DNA of 64,000 nt from Pseudomonas sp. MAG733B (lineage in GTDB: Bacteria; Pseudomonadota; Gammaproteobacteria; Pseudomonadales; Pseudomonadaceae). Below, one piece after another: positions 26,506 through 34,780 of this stretch (positions within the stretch are counted from its first letter, which is position 1; each line of letters opens with the position of its first letter). The notes beneath the pieces are model-generated. The model searched no databases. It saw only the letters and a program-made list of their open reading frames with translations, and had not been told where the DNA came from. The translations under genes and the position numbers were made by a program. Where the stretch lies: the NCBI RefSeq assembly GCF_036884845.1, contig NZ_CP145732.1, forward strand, positions 4,712,001 to 4,776,000. The letters run 5' to 3'.

Positions 26506-26940
26506 TCAACACTCGCAACCGATCACGGCTTTCACCGCCCGTTGCACCGCGACACTCAACTCAAATCCTTCATCCAGCCACCCGGTCACGCCGCCAATCA
26601 TCTCCTTGACCGGGTAGCCCAACGCCGCCAGTTTCACCGCAGCCTTGTTGGCGCCGTTGCAGTGCGGCCCGGCGCAATAAACCACGAACAGGCTGGCTTT
26701 CGGGTAGGCCGCCAAACCTTCGGCAGTGAGCAAACGCCCCGGAATATTGATCGCGCCCGGTACATGGCCACGTTCGAATGCCAGCGGGCCGCGCACATCA
26801 ACCAGAACAAAATCAATGAGGCCGGCCTGTTGACTGCCGTGGACGTCGGAGCAATCGGTTTCGAATGTAAGACGGTTGCTGAAATGCATCAGGGCGATGG
26901 CCGATGGTGCGGCAGGAATTTCGCGAACAAGGCTGGTCAT
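26506..26940 (-). CDS. Rhodanese-like sulfurtransferase domain protein
   Basis: 144 residues. One rhodanese domain, with the active cysteine C89 in the loop YCAGPHCNGA and conserved VLVDVRGPLAFERGHVPGAINIP. The last residues include CEC, so two extra cysteines sit at the C-terminus. Start at 26940 follows CTGGAGAAC. It is divergent from a GlxA/FtrA-type regulator gene 101 bases away, an arrangement I recall from other proteobacteria, which suggests it is the regulator's target. Confidence 0.85.
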   Translation of the reverse strand: MTSLVREIPAAPSAIALMHFSNRLTFETDCSDVHGSQQAGLIDFVLVDVRGPLAFERGHVPGAINIPGRLLTAEGLAAYPKASLFVVYCAGPHCNGANKAAVKLAALGYPVKEMIGGVTGWLDEGFELSVAVQRAVKAVIGCEC

Positions 26941-27041
26941 GGGCAGTTCTCCAGAGCGTCAGTGGGTGTGAACAGACTTTATCTGCCTGGCACTTGCGAC
27001 TACAGTGGCGCACAAGACACTCACCGGGAACTTTCCGCCAA

Positions 27042-28016
27042 ATGCAATCATCCCCTGGATTGGTCGCGATTCTGGCCTACGACGGCCTCTGTACCTTCGA
27101 GTTCGGCATCGCCGTGGAGATTTTCGGCCTGCCGCGACCGGAGTTCGATTTCCCGTGGTACGAGCATCAGATTGTCGCGGTAGATCAAGGACCGATGCGC
27201 GCGATGGGCGGCATCCAGGTCCTGGCCGATGGCGGCCTGGAACTGCTCGAACACGCCCGGACCATCATCATTCCCGGTTGGCGTGATCGCCACGCGGCGG
27301 TGCCCGAGGCGTTGCTTGCAGCCCTGCGTCAGGCCCATGCCCGCGGCGCGCGGTTATTGTCGATTTGTTCAGGGGTGTTCGTACTGGCGGCTACCGGACT
27401 GCTCGATGGTCATGGCGCCACGACGCACTGGCGCTACACCACGGAACTGGCCGAACGTTTTCCGAACATTCTGGTGGACCCGGATGTGCTGTATGTCGAT
27501 TCGGGTCAGTTGATCACCTCGGCCGGCAGCGCTGCGGGCATCGATGCCTGCCTGCATCTGGTCACACGGGATTTCGGTACGCAGGTATCCAATGCCGTGG
27601 CGCGGCGACTGGTGATGTCACCGCAACGCACTGGTGGCCAGGCGCAATTCATTCCGACACCGGTCAGTCCTACACCGCGCAGCGATCTTTCCCGCGTCAC
27701 GCAGTGGGCACGTGAACGTCTGCATGAGCCGCTGGAAGTGCGCGACCTGGCCAGCGAAGCGGCCATGAGCGAGCGCACCTTCCTGCGCCGTTTCAGTGAA
27801 GCCAGCGGTCAGTCGCCCAAGACCTGGCTGCAACACGAACGCCTGGGCCGCGCCCGCGAACTGCTGGAAAGCACCGATCAAAACACCGAGCAGATCGCCC
27901 AGCGCTGCGGTTATCGCTCGGTGGAAAGCTTCCGCGTGGCGTTTCGCAGCGTGGTCGGCGTGCCACCGTCGGTGTATCGGGAACGGTTCGGGCGCAAGGT
28001 CAAGGCTATTTCCTGA
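27042..28016 (+). CDS. ftrA: GlxA/FtrA-type regulator: DJ-1/PfpI domain fused to AraC HTH
   Basis: 324 residues from the ATG at 27042. The N-terminal DJ-1/PfpI-like domain (about 5-170) has C109 in LLSICSGVFVLAATGLLDG at the nucleophile-elbow position. The C-terminal AraC-type domain (about 220-310) has two HTH motifs (LASEAAMSERTFLRRF and IAQRCGYRSVESFRVAFR). Family members sense small metabolites and activate nearby genes. The divergent rhodanese gene is the likely target. The open frame extends upstream but the domain starts here. Confidence 0.85.
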   Translation: MQSSPGLVAILAYDGLCTFEFGIAVEIFGLPRPEFDFPWYEHQIVAVDQGPMRAMGGIQVLADGGLELLEHARTIIIPGWRDRHAAVPEALLAALRQAHARGARLLSICSGVFVLAATGLLDGHGATTHWRYTTELAERFPNILVDPDVLYVDSGQLITSAGSAAGIDACLHLVTRDFGTQVSNAVARRLVMSPQRTGGQAQFIPTPVSPTPRSDLSRVTQWARERLHEPLEVRDLASEAAMSERTFLRRFSEASGQSPKTWLQHERLGRARELLESTDQNTEQIAQRCGYRSVESFRVAFRSVVGVPPSVYRERFGRKVKAIS

Positions 28017-28024
28017 GGTGTTGG

Positions 28025-28780
28025 TCAGGGCTTGCGCAGCAAATAGGTGTCCATGATCCAGCCATTGGCCAACCGCGCCGCCTTGCGCACTCGTTCGATC
28101 TCATCCGCCACATCTTTGAGCTTGCCGCTGATCAGGATTTCATCCGGCGTCCCGAGGTAAGCGCCCCAGTAAATCTCGGTGTCCTGATCCGCCACCTGAT
28201 GGTAGGCATCCTGCGCATCCAGCATCACCACCAGGCTGTCCGCATCGCTGACCTGCCCCGCCGCCAGACGCCGTCCCGTGGTGATTTCAACCGAGCGGCC
28301 AATCTGATTGAGTGGCACTTTGTGCTGCGCTGTCAGCGCCTGCACGCTGGTGATACCGGGAATCACCTCGAACTCGAACGCACACGCGCCCGAGGCCAGA
28401 ATCGCGTTCAAGATACGGATTGTGCTGTCGTACAACGCCGGATCACCCCACACCAGGAAACCGCCGCACTGCTCGTCGGACATTTCCTCGTTGATCAGCC
28501 GTTCAAAGGTCCGCTGCTTGGCCAGGTTCAGATCGTCGACGCTGGACGTGTAGTCCACATCGCCCCGCTCGCGTTCCGGGCTCAAGGCTTCGACAAAGCG
28601 GTAATCGTGATCGGTGATGTAGCGCTCGCAAATTTCCCGGCGCAGGTCGATCAGCTTGTCTTTGCTCTGGCCCTTGTCCATGAGGAAAAACACGTCGACC
28701 CGATTCAGCGCCTTCACCGCCTGCATCGTGATGTAGTCGGGGTTGCCGGCGCCGATGCCGATAATCAGAAGTTTCTTCAT
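28025..28780 (-). CDS. cobF: Precorrin-6A synthase (deacetylating) CobF
   Basis: 251 residues. A SAM-dependent tetrapyrrole methyltransferase: N-terminal LLIIGIGAGNPDYITMQAVKALN, then GGFLVWGDPALYDST and VIPGITSVQALTAQHKVPLN. CobF methylates C-1 and releases acetate in the aerobic cobalamin pathway. The ATG at 28780 overlaps the stop of the histidine-phosphatase gene by one base (TGATG), so the two are translationally coupled. No other cobalamin gene is in the window. Confidence 0.9.
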   Translation of the reverse strand: MKKLLIIGIGAGNPDYITMQAVKALNRVDVFFLMDKGQSKDKLIDLRREICERYITDHDYRFVEALSPERERGDVDYTSSVDDLNLAKQRTFERLINEEMSDEQCGGFLVWGDPALYDSTIRILNAILASGACAFEFEVIPGITSVQALTAQHKVPLNQIGRSVEITTGRRLAAGQVSDADSLVVMLDAQDAYHQVADQDTEIYWGAYLGTPDEILISGKLKDVADEIERVRKAARLANGWIMDTYLLRKP

Positions 28781-29352
28781 CAAAGCGTTCCTTCAGGGTC
28801 AGTGCCCGGCAAACGTAGCCGCCAGCAGCCATTGAACCTCAGTTCGATGGCCGACAACGGTTCTACATCAATCAGGTTGAACGCCGAACTTCGCAACACC
28901 GTGGTGAGCGCGGCGCGGATGATAAACGGATGGGTCACGGCCACGACATGACCGGGTGCAGCCTCCAGCGTCGCCAGCCAAGCGCCCACCCGCTCAGTGA
29001 CTTGCGCCATTGACTCGCCGCCATGGGGTGCCGAATTCGGGTCGGCAAACCAGGACTGGAGTAATTCAGGTTCGGCTTGTTGCAGATCGTTGACGCGAAC
29101 TCCGCTCCATCGCCCGAAATCGCAGTCCCTGAGGGCTGCGACAATTTCCACGGTGCTGCCGAACAATTCGGCGGTTTGCCGCGCCCGCAGTTCCGGACCG
29201 CACAGCAATTTCGGCGGGTGCTTGAATTGAGTACTGCGCGTGCCCCTCACCGACTGCCAATCCATCTCCAATGGCTCATCCGCAGGAAAGTGCGCCAGTT
29301 TCTGTGCGACGGTTCGGGCGTGGCACATCAAGGTCAAACGGGTCGCCTGCAC
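28780..29352 (-). CDS. Histidine phosphatase superfamily protein with altered RHG motif
   Basis: 190 residues from a GTG at 29352; the alternative ATG at 29328 would remove only eight residues but has no ribosome site. The fold pattern fits the histidine phosphatases: the first motif is C10-H11-A12-R13 (LMCHART) instead of RHG, then ELRARQTAELF, the acidic GGES (112-115) and the second histidine H141 in VTHPF. The first catalytic Arg is therefore missing from its usual place. Coupling to cobF suggests a cobalamin role such as CobC-like dephosphorylation; that is inference. Confidence 0.78.
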   Translation of the reverse strand: MQATRLTLMCHARTVAQKLAHFPADEPLEMDWQSVRGTRSTQFKHPPKLLCGPELRARQTAELFGSTVEIVAALRDCDFGRWSGVRVNDLQQAEPELLQSWFADPNSAPHGGESMAQVTERVGAWLATLEAAPGHVVAVTHPFIIRAALTTVLRSSAFNLIDVEPLSAIELRFNGCWRLRLPGTDPEGTL

Positions 29353-29885
29353 GAAGGATCACTCTGTCGATAGAAAGGAAAAATGGCGCCGTGGAGCCAG
29401 TCAAAGCGCAATTGTGCCGTAAGCGGACCTGATTCGCCGAGGCATTTCATCCACCAAGTACAGCCACGTCCGACCACACTTTAGGCGATAACCTACAAGC
29501 TCAGTCGACTTGCCCGTAGCCCTATTTCGCCCCATGGGCGGGCGTTGAAACGCCGCACGAAAATTAACTAGACATGTTGTACGCCTTAACCAAATACTTC
29601 TTTCAACGGATTATGATCCCACCATCCAGCAGGAGCCCGGATGCCTTCATGCCAAGACCCGATCACCGATCCTGGTGATTCGCACGCAAAGCCGTATGCA
29701 TTTTGATGACCCCGTCCGGATATCACGGATCGCGCCGGGCATCGCGTGTGGCCGTCCCAACAAGTAACGAATGACAAAAAAAGAGCGGCGCCTGACAGGT
29801 CGACCGCCGTTTTATAGTGTGGAAACCGACAGTGATAGTCAGGCCCGGCACCCGTTGCCGAGCCCTTTGATACAGGAGTGCATCC
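29353..29885. other. 533-base intergenic region upstream of the aruFG pair
   Basis: No large gene and no REP. A 21-codon frame with a good ribosome site lies at 29641-29706 (listed separately). A short GC stem (CGGCG / CGCCG, about 29788-29813) followed by TTTTA may be a weak terminator. GGCACCCGTTGCC at about 29848 forms a hairpin just before aruF. I did not identify an ArgR site. Confidence 0.4.
29641..29706 (+). CDS. Possible 21-residue leader peptide upstream of aruF
   Basis: ATG at 29641 five bases after AGGAG, running 21 codons to TGA. Composition is ordinary (MPSCQDPITD then a hydrophilic tail ending AF), with one cysteine and no arginine. It could be a leader peptide or chance. The ribosome site is the only positive evidence. 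Confidence 0.2.
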   Translation: MPSCQDPITDPGDSHAKPYAF

Positions 29886-30902
29886 ATGCTGGTCTTGCGT
29901 CCAGTGCAGTTAACCGACCTGCCCCAATTGCAGCGACTGGCTCGCGAAAGCCTGGTGGGCGTTACGTCCTTGCCGGACGACAGCGAACGCCTGCGCGACA
30001 AGATTCTCGACTCCTGCACGTCGTTCGAACAAGACGTGCAGAGCCCCGGCCCGGAAAATTACTTCTTTGTGCTGGAGGACTCGACGACTCAAAAACTGGC
30101 GGGGTGCTCGGAAATACTCGCCACCGCCGGCTTCAGCGAACCGTTTTACAGCCTGCGCAACCGCCACTTCAACAGTGCCTCGCGGGAACTCAATATCGAG
30201 CATGGCGTACCCGCGCTGTCGTTGTGTCATGACCTCAGCGGCCACACCTTGCTGCGGGGCTTTCACATCGATGCCGCGCTGGAGGGCACAGCGTTTTCCG
30301 AACTGTTGTCACGGGCCAGGCTGCTGTTCATCGCGGCCCATGCCCGACGGTTTTCCGATGCGGTGATTACCGAGATCGTCGGCTACAGCAGCGACGAAGG
30401 CCACTCGCCATTCTGGGACGCCGTGGGCAAGCATTTCTTCGACCTGCCCTACGTCGAGGCCGAACGGCTTTGCGGCCTGGAAAGCCGGACCTTTCTCGCC
30501 GAACTGATGCCGCAATACCCGATTTACGTGCCGATGCTGTCCCAGGCCGCGCAGGACTGCATCGGTCGCATCCACCCCGATGGCCAGGAAGCCTTCGATA
30601 TCCTCGAGCGCGAAGGGTTCGAAACCAACAGTTATGTCGACCTGTTCGATGGCGGCCCGACGCTGTATGCACGCACCGCCGGGATCCGTTCCATCGCGCA
30701 AAGCCACACGGCGTCGGCAAAGCCCGGCTCAACCATCGATGCCCGCGGCCGATACCTGGTGAGCAACGATTCACTGGAAAATTTCCGTGCCATCGTCGCT
30801 GATCTGGACGATGTTGCCGGGCAATCGGTAACCCTGGACGCCGGGATGTGCGCTGCGCTGAGAGTGAGCAACGGCAGTCCTGTCCGGCTGATCGCACTGT
30901 GA
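29886..30902 (+). CDS. aruF: Arginine/ornithine N-succinyltransferase alpha-type subunit (second-copy AruF/AstA)
   Basis: 338 residues, full length for the AstA family. It opens with the family start LVLRPVQLTDLPQL and contains TEIVGYSSDEGHSPFWDAVGKHFFDLPY, FLAELMPQYPIYVPML and IHPDGQEAFDILEREGF. The enzyme succinylates the alpha-amino group of arginine or ornithine at the head of the AST pathway. The remaining pathway genes (aruC, D, B, E) do not follow, so this is probably a second locus with an altered role. The ATG lies after ACAGGAG. Confidence 0.85.
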   Translation: MLVLRPVQLTDLPQLQRLARESLVGVTSLPDDSERLRDKILDSCTSFEQDVQSPGPENYFFVLEDSTTQKLAGCSEILATAGFSEPFYSLRNRHFNSASRELNIEHGVPALSLCHDLSGHTLLRGFHIDAALEGTAFSELLSRARLLFIAAHARRFSDAVITEIVGYSSDEGHSPFWDAVGKHFFDLPYVEAERLCGLESRTFLAELMPQYPIYVPMLSQAAQDCIGRIHPDGQEAFDILEREGFETNSYVDLFDGGPTLYARTAGIRSIAQSHTASAKPGSTIDARGRYLVSNDSLENFRAIVADLDDVAGQSVTLDAGMCAALRVSNGSPVRLIAL

Positions 30903-30963
30903 GCACCTTGTGGGCCCGCGCCCGATCACAACGCCTGAGCAGGCACGCAAAAGGAGTTGCACC

Positions 30964-31998
30964 ATGATTGTCCGCCCGGTTCAGGTCACTGACCTGCCTG
31001 CCTTGCTCACGCTGGTGCAACAGGCAGGCCGCGCGCTGACCAGCCTGTCGGCTGACGAAAACCGCCTGGCCCACCGTCTGCGTTGGGCCAAGAGAACATT
31101 CGCCGAACAGGTCGAACGGGCCGATGCCGATTACCTGTTCGTCCTTGAGGACGACGATCAGCAAGTGATCGGCGTCAGTGCCCTGACGGGAGCCGTTGGC
31201 CTGCGCGAACCCTGGTACAACTACCGGGTCGGGCTGACGGTCAGTTCATCAGCGGATCTGGGTATCCAGCGACACATTCCGACCCTGTTCCTGAACAACG
31301 AAATGACCGGTCAATCGGAACTCTGCTCATTGTTTCTGCGCCCCGATCAACGTCTGGGCAATCACGGCCGATTGCTATCCCTGAGTCGCTTGTTGTTTGT
31401 AGCGGAGTTCCCGCACCTGTTTGGCGAAAAGCTCATCGCCGAACTGCGCGGCAGTGCCGATGAGCAGGGCTGTTCGCCCTTCTGGGACAGTGTGGGTCGG
31501 CATTTTTTCAAGATGGATTTCAGCCATGCCGATCATTTGTCGGGGCTGGGCAACAAGTCGTTCATCGCCGAACTGATGCCACGCCAACCGATTTACACCT
31601 GCCTGCTCACCGAACAGGCCCAGGCCGTCATCGGCAAGCCTCATCCGAACAGCGAGCCAGCCTTGAAAATCCTTGCCGCCGAGGGTTTTGCGCACAAGGG
31701 CTACATCGATATCTTCGATGCGGGTCCGGTCATCGAGGCACCTACCGCAGGCATCCGCACGGTGCGCGACAGTCAACTGCTGGAATTGGCCATTGGCACC
31801 CCGGACGACCAGGCGCCGACATGGCTGGTCTACAACCGCCGCCTGGAAAACTGCCGTATCACCGCAGTTCCGGCCCGACAGTCGGGTCGCAGCCTGATCG
31901 TCGATCGCCTCACGGCCAAACGCTTGCAGCTACAGCCTGGTGATTCTGTTCGGGCCGTGCCGCTGCTCAACCAACAACAGCACGCCGTAGCGGCCTGA
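30964..31998 (+). CDS. aruG: Arginine/ornithine N-succinyltransferase beta-type subunit (second-copy AruG/AstA)
   Basis: 344 residues, paralogous to the preceding gene: IVRPVQVTDLPALLTL at the start, then GSADEQGCSPFWDSVGRHFFKMDF and FIAELMPRQPIYTCLL. In P. aeruginosa the enzyme is a heteromer of AruF and AruG, matching the two tandem genes here, 61 bases apart. The ATG at 30964 follows AAAGGAG. The pathway context is missing, as for aruF. Confidence 0.85.
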   Translation: MIVRPVQVTDLPALLTLVQQAGRALTSLSADENRLAHRLRWAKRTFAEQVERADADYLFVLEDDDQQVIGVSALTGAVGLREPWYNYRVGLTVSSSADLGIQRHIPTLFLNNEMTGQSELCSLFLRPDQRLGNHGRLLSLSRLLFVAEFPHLFGEKLIAELRGSADEQGCSPFWDSVGRHFFKMDFSHADHLSGLGNKSFIAELMPRQPIYTCLLTEQAQAVIGKPHPNSEPALKILAAEGFAHKGYIDIFDAGPVIEAPTAGIRTVRDSQLLELAIGTPDDQAPTWLVYNRRLENCRITAVPARQSGRSLIVDRLTAKRLQLQPGDSVRAVPLLNQQQHAVAA

Positions 31999-32157
31999 CC
32001 ATTCACGTCAGAATGCAGCACACAGTATCCCCACGATCAAAAGGCAGAAATTGCGCTAAATTCGTCATCATTCTCCACCTCCCTACGTGATAGCCTTTTA
32101 CACTTTCGGCGTTGACACTTTTGCTCAAGCCCTTCCATTTCCATTGGTGGAACCCAT

Positions 32158-33027
32158 ATGTCCAGGCTGTCTCATCAAGATTTGCGCCGCAACTTTCGTC
32201 AACTGTTCGCTTCCAACACCTGCTATCACACGGCATCGGTCTTCGATCCGATGTCGGCGCGCATCGCCGCCGACCTTGGGTTTGAGGTTGGGATCCTGGG
32301 TGGTTCGGTGGCCTCGTTGCAGGTGCTGGGCGCCCCTGACTTTGCCTTGATCACCCTCAGCGAATTCGCCGAGCAGGCCACCCGCATCGGCCGTGTGGCC
32401 CAATTGCCGGTCATTGCCGACGCCGACCATGGCTACGGCAATGCACTCAACGTGATGCGCACCATCGTCGAGCTCGAACGCGCCGGCGTGGCCGCCCTGA
32501 CCATCGAAGACACCTTGCTGCCAGCGCAATTCGGCCGCAAATCCACCGACCTGATCACCGTCGCCGAAGGCGTCGGCAAGATCCGCGCGGCACTGGAAGC
32601 CCGCTGCGACTCGGAAATGGCCATCATCGCCCGCACCCATGCGGGGATTCTGCCGGTCCAGGAAATCATCAGCCGCACCAAGCAATATCAAGCCGCCGGC
32701 GCGGACGGGATTTGCATGGTGGGCGTGAAGGACTTCGACCATCTGGAACAGATCGCCGAGCACCTGAGCGTTCCGTTGATGCTGGTGACCTACGGCAATC
32801 CGCTACTGCGTGATGACCAACGCCTGGCCGAACTGGGCGTGCGCGTCGTCATCGATGGCCATGGCGCCTACTTCGCCGCGATCAAGGCGACGTACGACAG
32901 CCTGCGCGAACAACGGCAAATCTTCACCCAGGCCGCGGACCTGAACGCGACTGAACTGACCCATACCTACACGCAGCCTGAGGAATACATTCGTTGGGCG
33001 GAGGAGTTCATGCACGTTAAGGAGTGA
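32158..33027 (+). CDS. Oxaloacetate decarboxylase, PEP mutase/isocitrate lyase superfamily
   Basis: 289 residues, the length I recall for the characterised P. aeruginosa enzyme PA4872. The Mg-binding acidic strand is [11 protein letters not shown], followed by [14 protein letters not shown] and IIARTHAGI. The loop that bears a catalytic cysteine in isocitrate lyase and methylisocitrate lyase (KKCGH-type) is absent; the region reads [10 protein letters not shown], as expected of the decarboxylase clade. It decarboxylates oxaloacetate to pyruvate. The start is preceded by TGGTGGAA. Confidence 0.88.
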   Translation: MSRLSHQDLRRNFRQLFASNTCYHTASVFDPMSARIAADLGFEVGILGGSVASLQVLGAPDFALITLSEFAEQATRIGRVAQLPVIADADHGYGNALNVMRTIVELERAGVAALTIEDTLLPAQFGRKSTDLITVAEGVGKIRAALEARCDSEMAIIARTHAGILPVQEIISRTKQYQAAGADGICMVGVKDFDHLEQIAEHLSVPLMLVTYGNPLLRDDQRLAELGVRVVIDGHGAYFAAIKATYDSLREQRQIFTQAADLNATELTHTYTQPEEYIRWAEEFMHVKE

Positions 33028-33511
33028 TGGGCAGCGGGTTTACCTCCGTCGCCTGACACGACGCAATCGCCAGCAGGCTGGCTCCCACAGGAGAACGGCG
33101 TACACCCAAGCTTTTCACCACTCAACAGGCCGAGCGTTAGCTCGCCTGCCGCTCTTGATCCACCCGCCCCATCGGAAGGCTGAGTGGAGGCGTTCATCCG
33201 GGGGTTAGGCGCGTAGCGCCGTGCGGCGAAGCCGCACACATCGAGAGGAGGTCGTCGCGAAGCAGACCGGAGGCGATGCCCCCGGATGAATGCCGGAGCG
33301 AAGGAACACCGAGCCTTAGCGAGGGGCCGAACGTAAGGGGCGAGACTTTTTGGTTCCTTTTGTGTCGTTTGACAAAAGGGACTCGCCGTAAGGGCGAAAC
33401 CATAAGCCGCCGTTACCGCAGCAACGGATATGTACACCCACAACAACATGGTCGGCTGTCAGGCCGCCATCGCGGGCAAGCCCGCTCCCACAGGGGATTT
33501 GTGAAGGCCAA
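33028..33511. other. Tail-to-tail intergenic region filled by a dispersed structured repeat
   Basis: No protein gene is credible here. 33074-33437 is copy 1 of the long dispersed element (see repeat entry), followed by a single REP at about 33469-33492 (CGGGCAAGCCCGCTCCCAC). Confidence 0.7.
33074..33437. repeat. Dispersed structured repeat, copy 1 (364 bp)
   Basis: Nearly identical in its first 270 bases to copy 2 at 48336-48701. It contains many short palindromes: GAGC-GTTA-GCTC, GGCGC-GTA-GCGCC, GTGCGGC-GAA-GCCGCAC, a long-range pair TCATCCGGGGG / CCCCCGGATGA enclosing about 100 bases, CCTTTTGT...ACAAAAGG, TCGCC-GTAA-GGGCGA and CCGTT-N8-AACGG. It lies downstream of two converging genes. 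Open frames cross it in several phases but are not needed to explain conservation. Confidence 0.9.
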
Positions 33512-34585
33512 TCAAACCGAATCGAGCAGCTCGGGTTGCGACCGACCATCCCCACAACAGATAACCCGATTACGACCACTGGTCTTGGCCTCATACAACG
33601 CCTGATCAGCATCGTTGAGCCACCGAGTGGCATCCGTATGACTTGGGTTGAACGCCGCCAGCCCAATACTCAGGCTGACCTTCAGCGCCGGACTCTGCTC
33701 ATAGCCCAAGGTAGCGAAGCGCTCCCGCAGGGCTTCCATGACAGCGGCGGCACTGCCCAGGGGCAGGTTCGGCAGGATCACGCAGAACTCGTCGCCACCA
33801 TAACGCCCGGCAACATCAGTGGCCCGCAGGTTCTGCCTGAGTATCTTGCTCAATTGCCGCAACACGATGTCACCGGCGACATGGCCGTACGTGTCGTTGA
33901 TGCTTTTGAAATGGTCGATGTCGATCAAGGCAATCGCCCCGCCCTGAGGCTGGCGTTGGCAGCGCTGGAACTCGACTTCCAGTTGGTCCTTCCAGGCGCC
34001 GTGATTGAGCAGGCCGGTCAGGCTGTCGGTGCGGCTCAGGGCCAACAACTCACGCTTCTGCCGGCCGAGGGTATGGGCCTGGCGAAAGCAGATCAGGCCC
34101 AATGCCAGCGGATAAAAACACATCAGGGGCAAGCAGGCGTACAGCTGAAGCTGGCTGGTTTCAGGAATGAACAGCGGCGTGAAGATCAGCCATCCGACAC
34201 CGATGCCGAGAATCTGCGCGGCCGTACCCGCCAGCAGAAAACGCAAGCCACCGATGGCCACGTTGTTCATTGCCATCATGGAAATGGTGGTAGCGCTGGG
34301 CAGCGGATTGAACTGCATGGCGGCAACCCAGAAGCCGCCCATAAAGGCATCCACCAGCAAATTACGGTGTTCGGCGTGATAAGGCCTGGCGGCTCGTCGC
34401 GCCCATTGATAGGCCAGGTGTGGCCAGAGCAAGCTGTTGAACAGCATCACGCCCCAGACCCAGGGCGCCGGATTCAGCGGGTACATCGCCGCACCCACGC
34501 ACAGCAAACCCAGAACGAGGCCAAGGGCACGCGATGCGTAGAGCCTCCTGGCCAGTGAAAGTCCTTTTCCTCCCACGTTTCCCAT
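33512..34585 (-). CDS. Diguanylate cyclase, MASE2 membrane sensor plus GGDEF (AdrA/DgcC-like)
   Basis: 357 residues. An N-terminal MASE2-type membrane domain (about 10-165, several helices; NSLLWPHLAYQWA, LLVDAFMGGFWVA) precedes a GGDEF domain. The active motif is intact: GGDEF at 263-267 in GRYGGDEF. The inhibitory I-site RxxD is present five residues earlier (R254-D257), so product feedback is expected. It should make cyclic di-GMP, promoting biofilm; E. coli DgcC/AdrA with the same layout drives cellulose. Start follows GCAGAGG. Confidence 0.93.
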   Translation of the reverse strand: MGNVGGKGLSLARRLYASRALGLVLGLLCVGAAMYPLNPAPWVWGVMLFNSLLWPHLAYQWARRAARPYHAEHRNLLVDAFMGGFWVAAMQFNPLPSATTISMMAMNNVAIGGLRFLLAGTAAQILGIGVGWLIFTPLFIPETSQLQLYACLPLMCFYPLALGLICFRQAHTLGRQKRELLALSRTDSLTGLLNHGAWKDQLEVEFQRCQRQPQGGAIALIDIDHFKSINDTYGHVAGDIVLRQLSKILRQNLRATDVAGRYGGDEFCVILPNLPLGSAAAVMEALRERFATLGYEQSPALKVSLSIGLAAFNPSHTDATRWLNDADQALYEAKTSGRNRVICCGDGRSQPELLDSV

Positions 34586-34780
34586 TGGGACCTCTGCACC
34601 ACAGAACGGAACCTGAATACACCGAAGGTTGCGAGGTGTGCTCGAAGTCTATCAGGGCAACGTTAAATAGCCATCACCGGCTGGCAGGCTGAATACCCTG
34701 ACATAGACACAATACGCGGGCGCCATGATTGGCTATACATGAAGAACAGGTTGGACTCGTCACGACAAAAAAGGAGATCC

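Noticed and set aside
29845..29865. Possible sigma-54 promoter GGCAC...TTGCC before aruF
   Set aside because: The spacing between GG and GC is two bases too short, and the sequence is better explained as a small hairpin.
33194..33403. Minus-strand reading frame inside the dispersed repeat, similar to one at 48377-48667
   Set aside because: Both frames lie in the repeat; differences fall in hairpin loops and paired positions, there is no ribosome site, and the frames diverge outside the repeat. Treated as non-coding.
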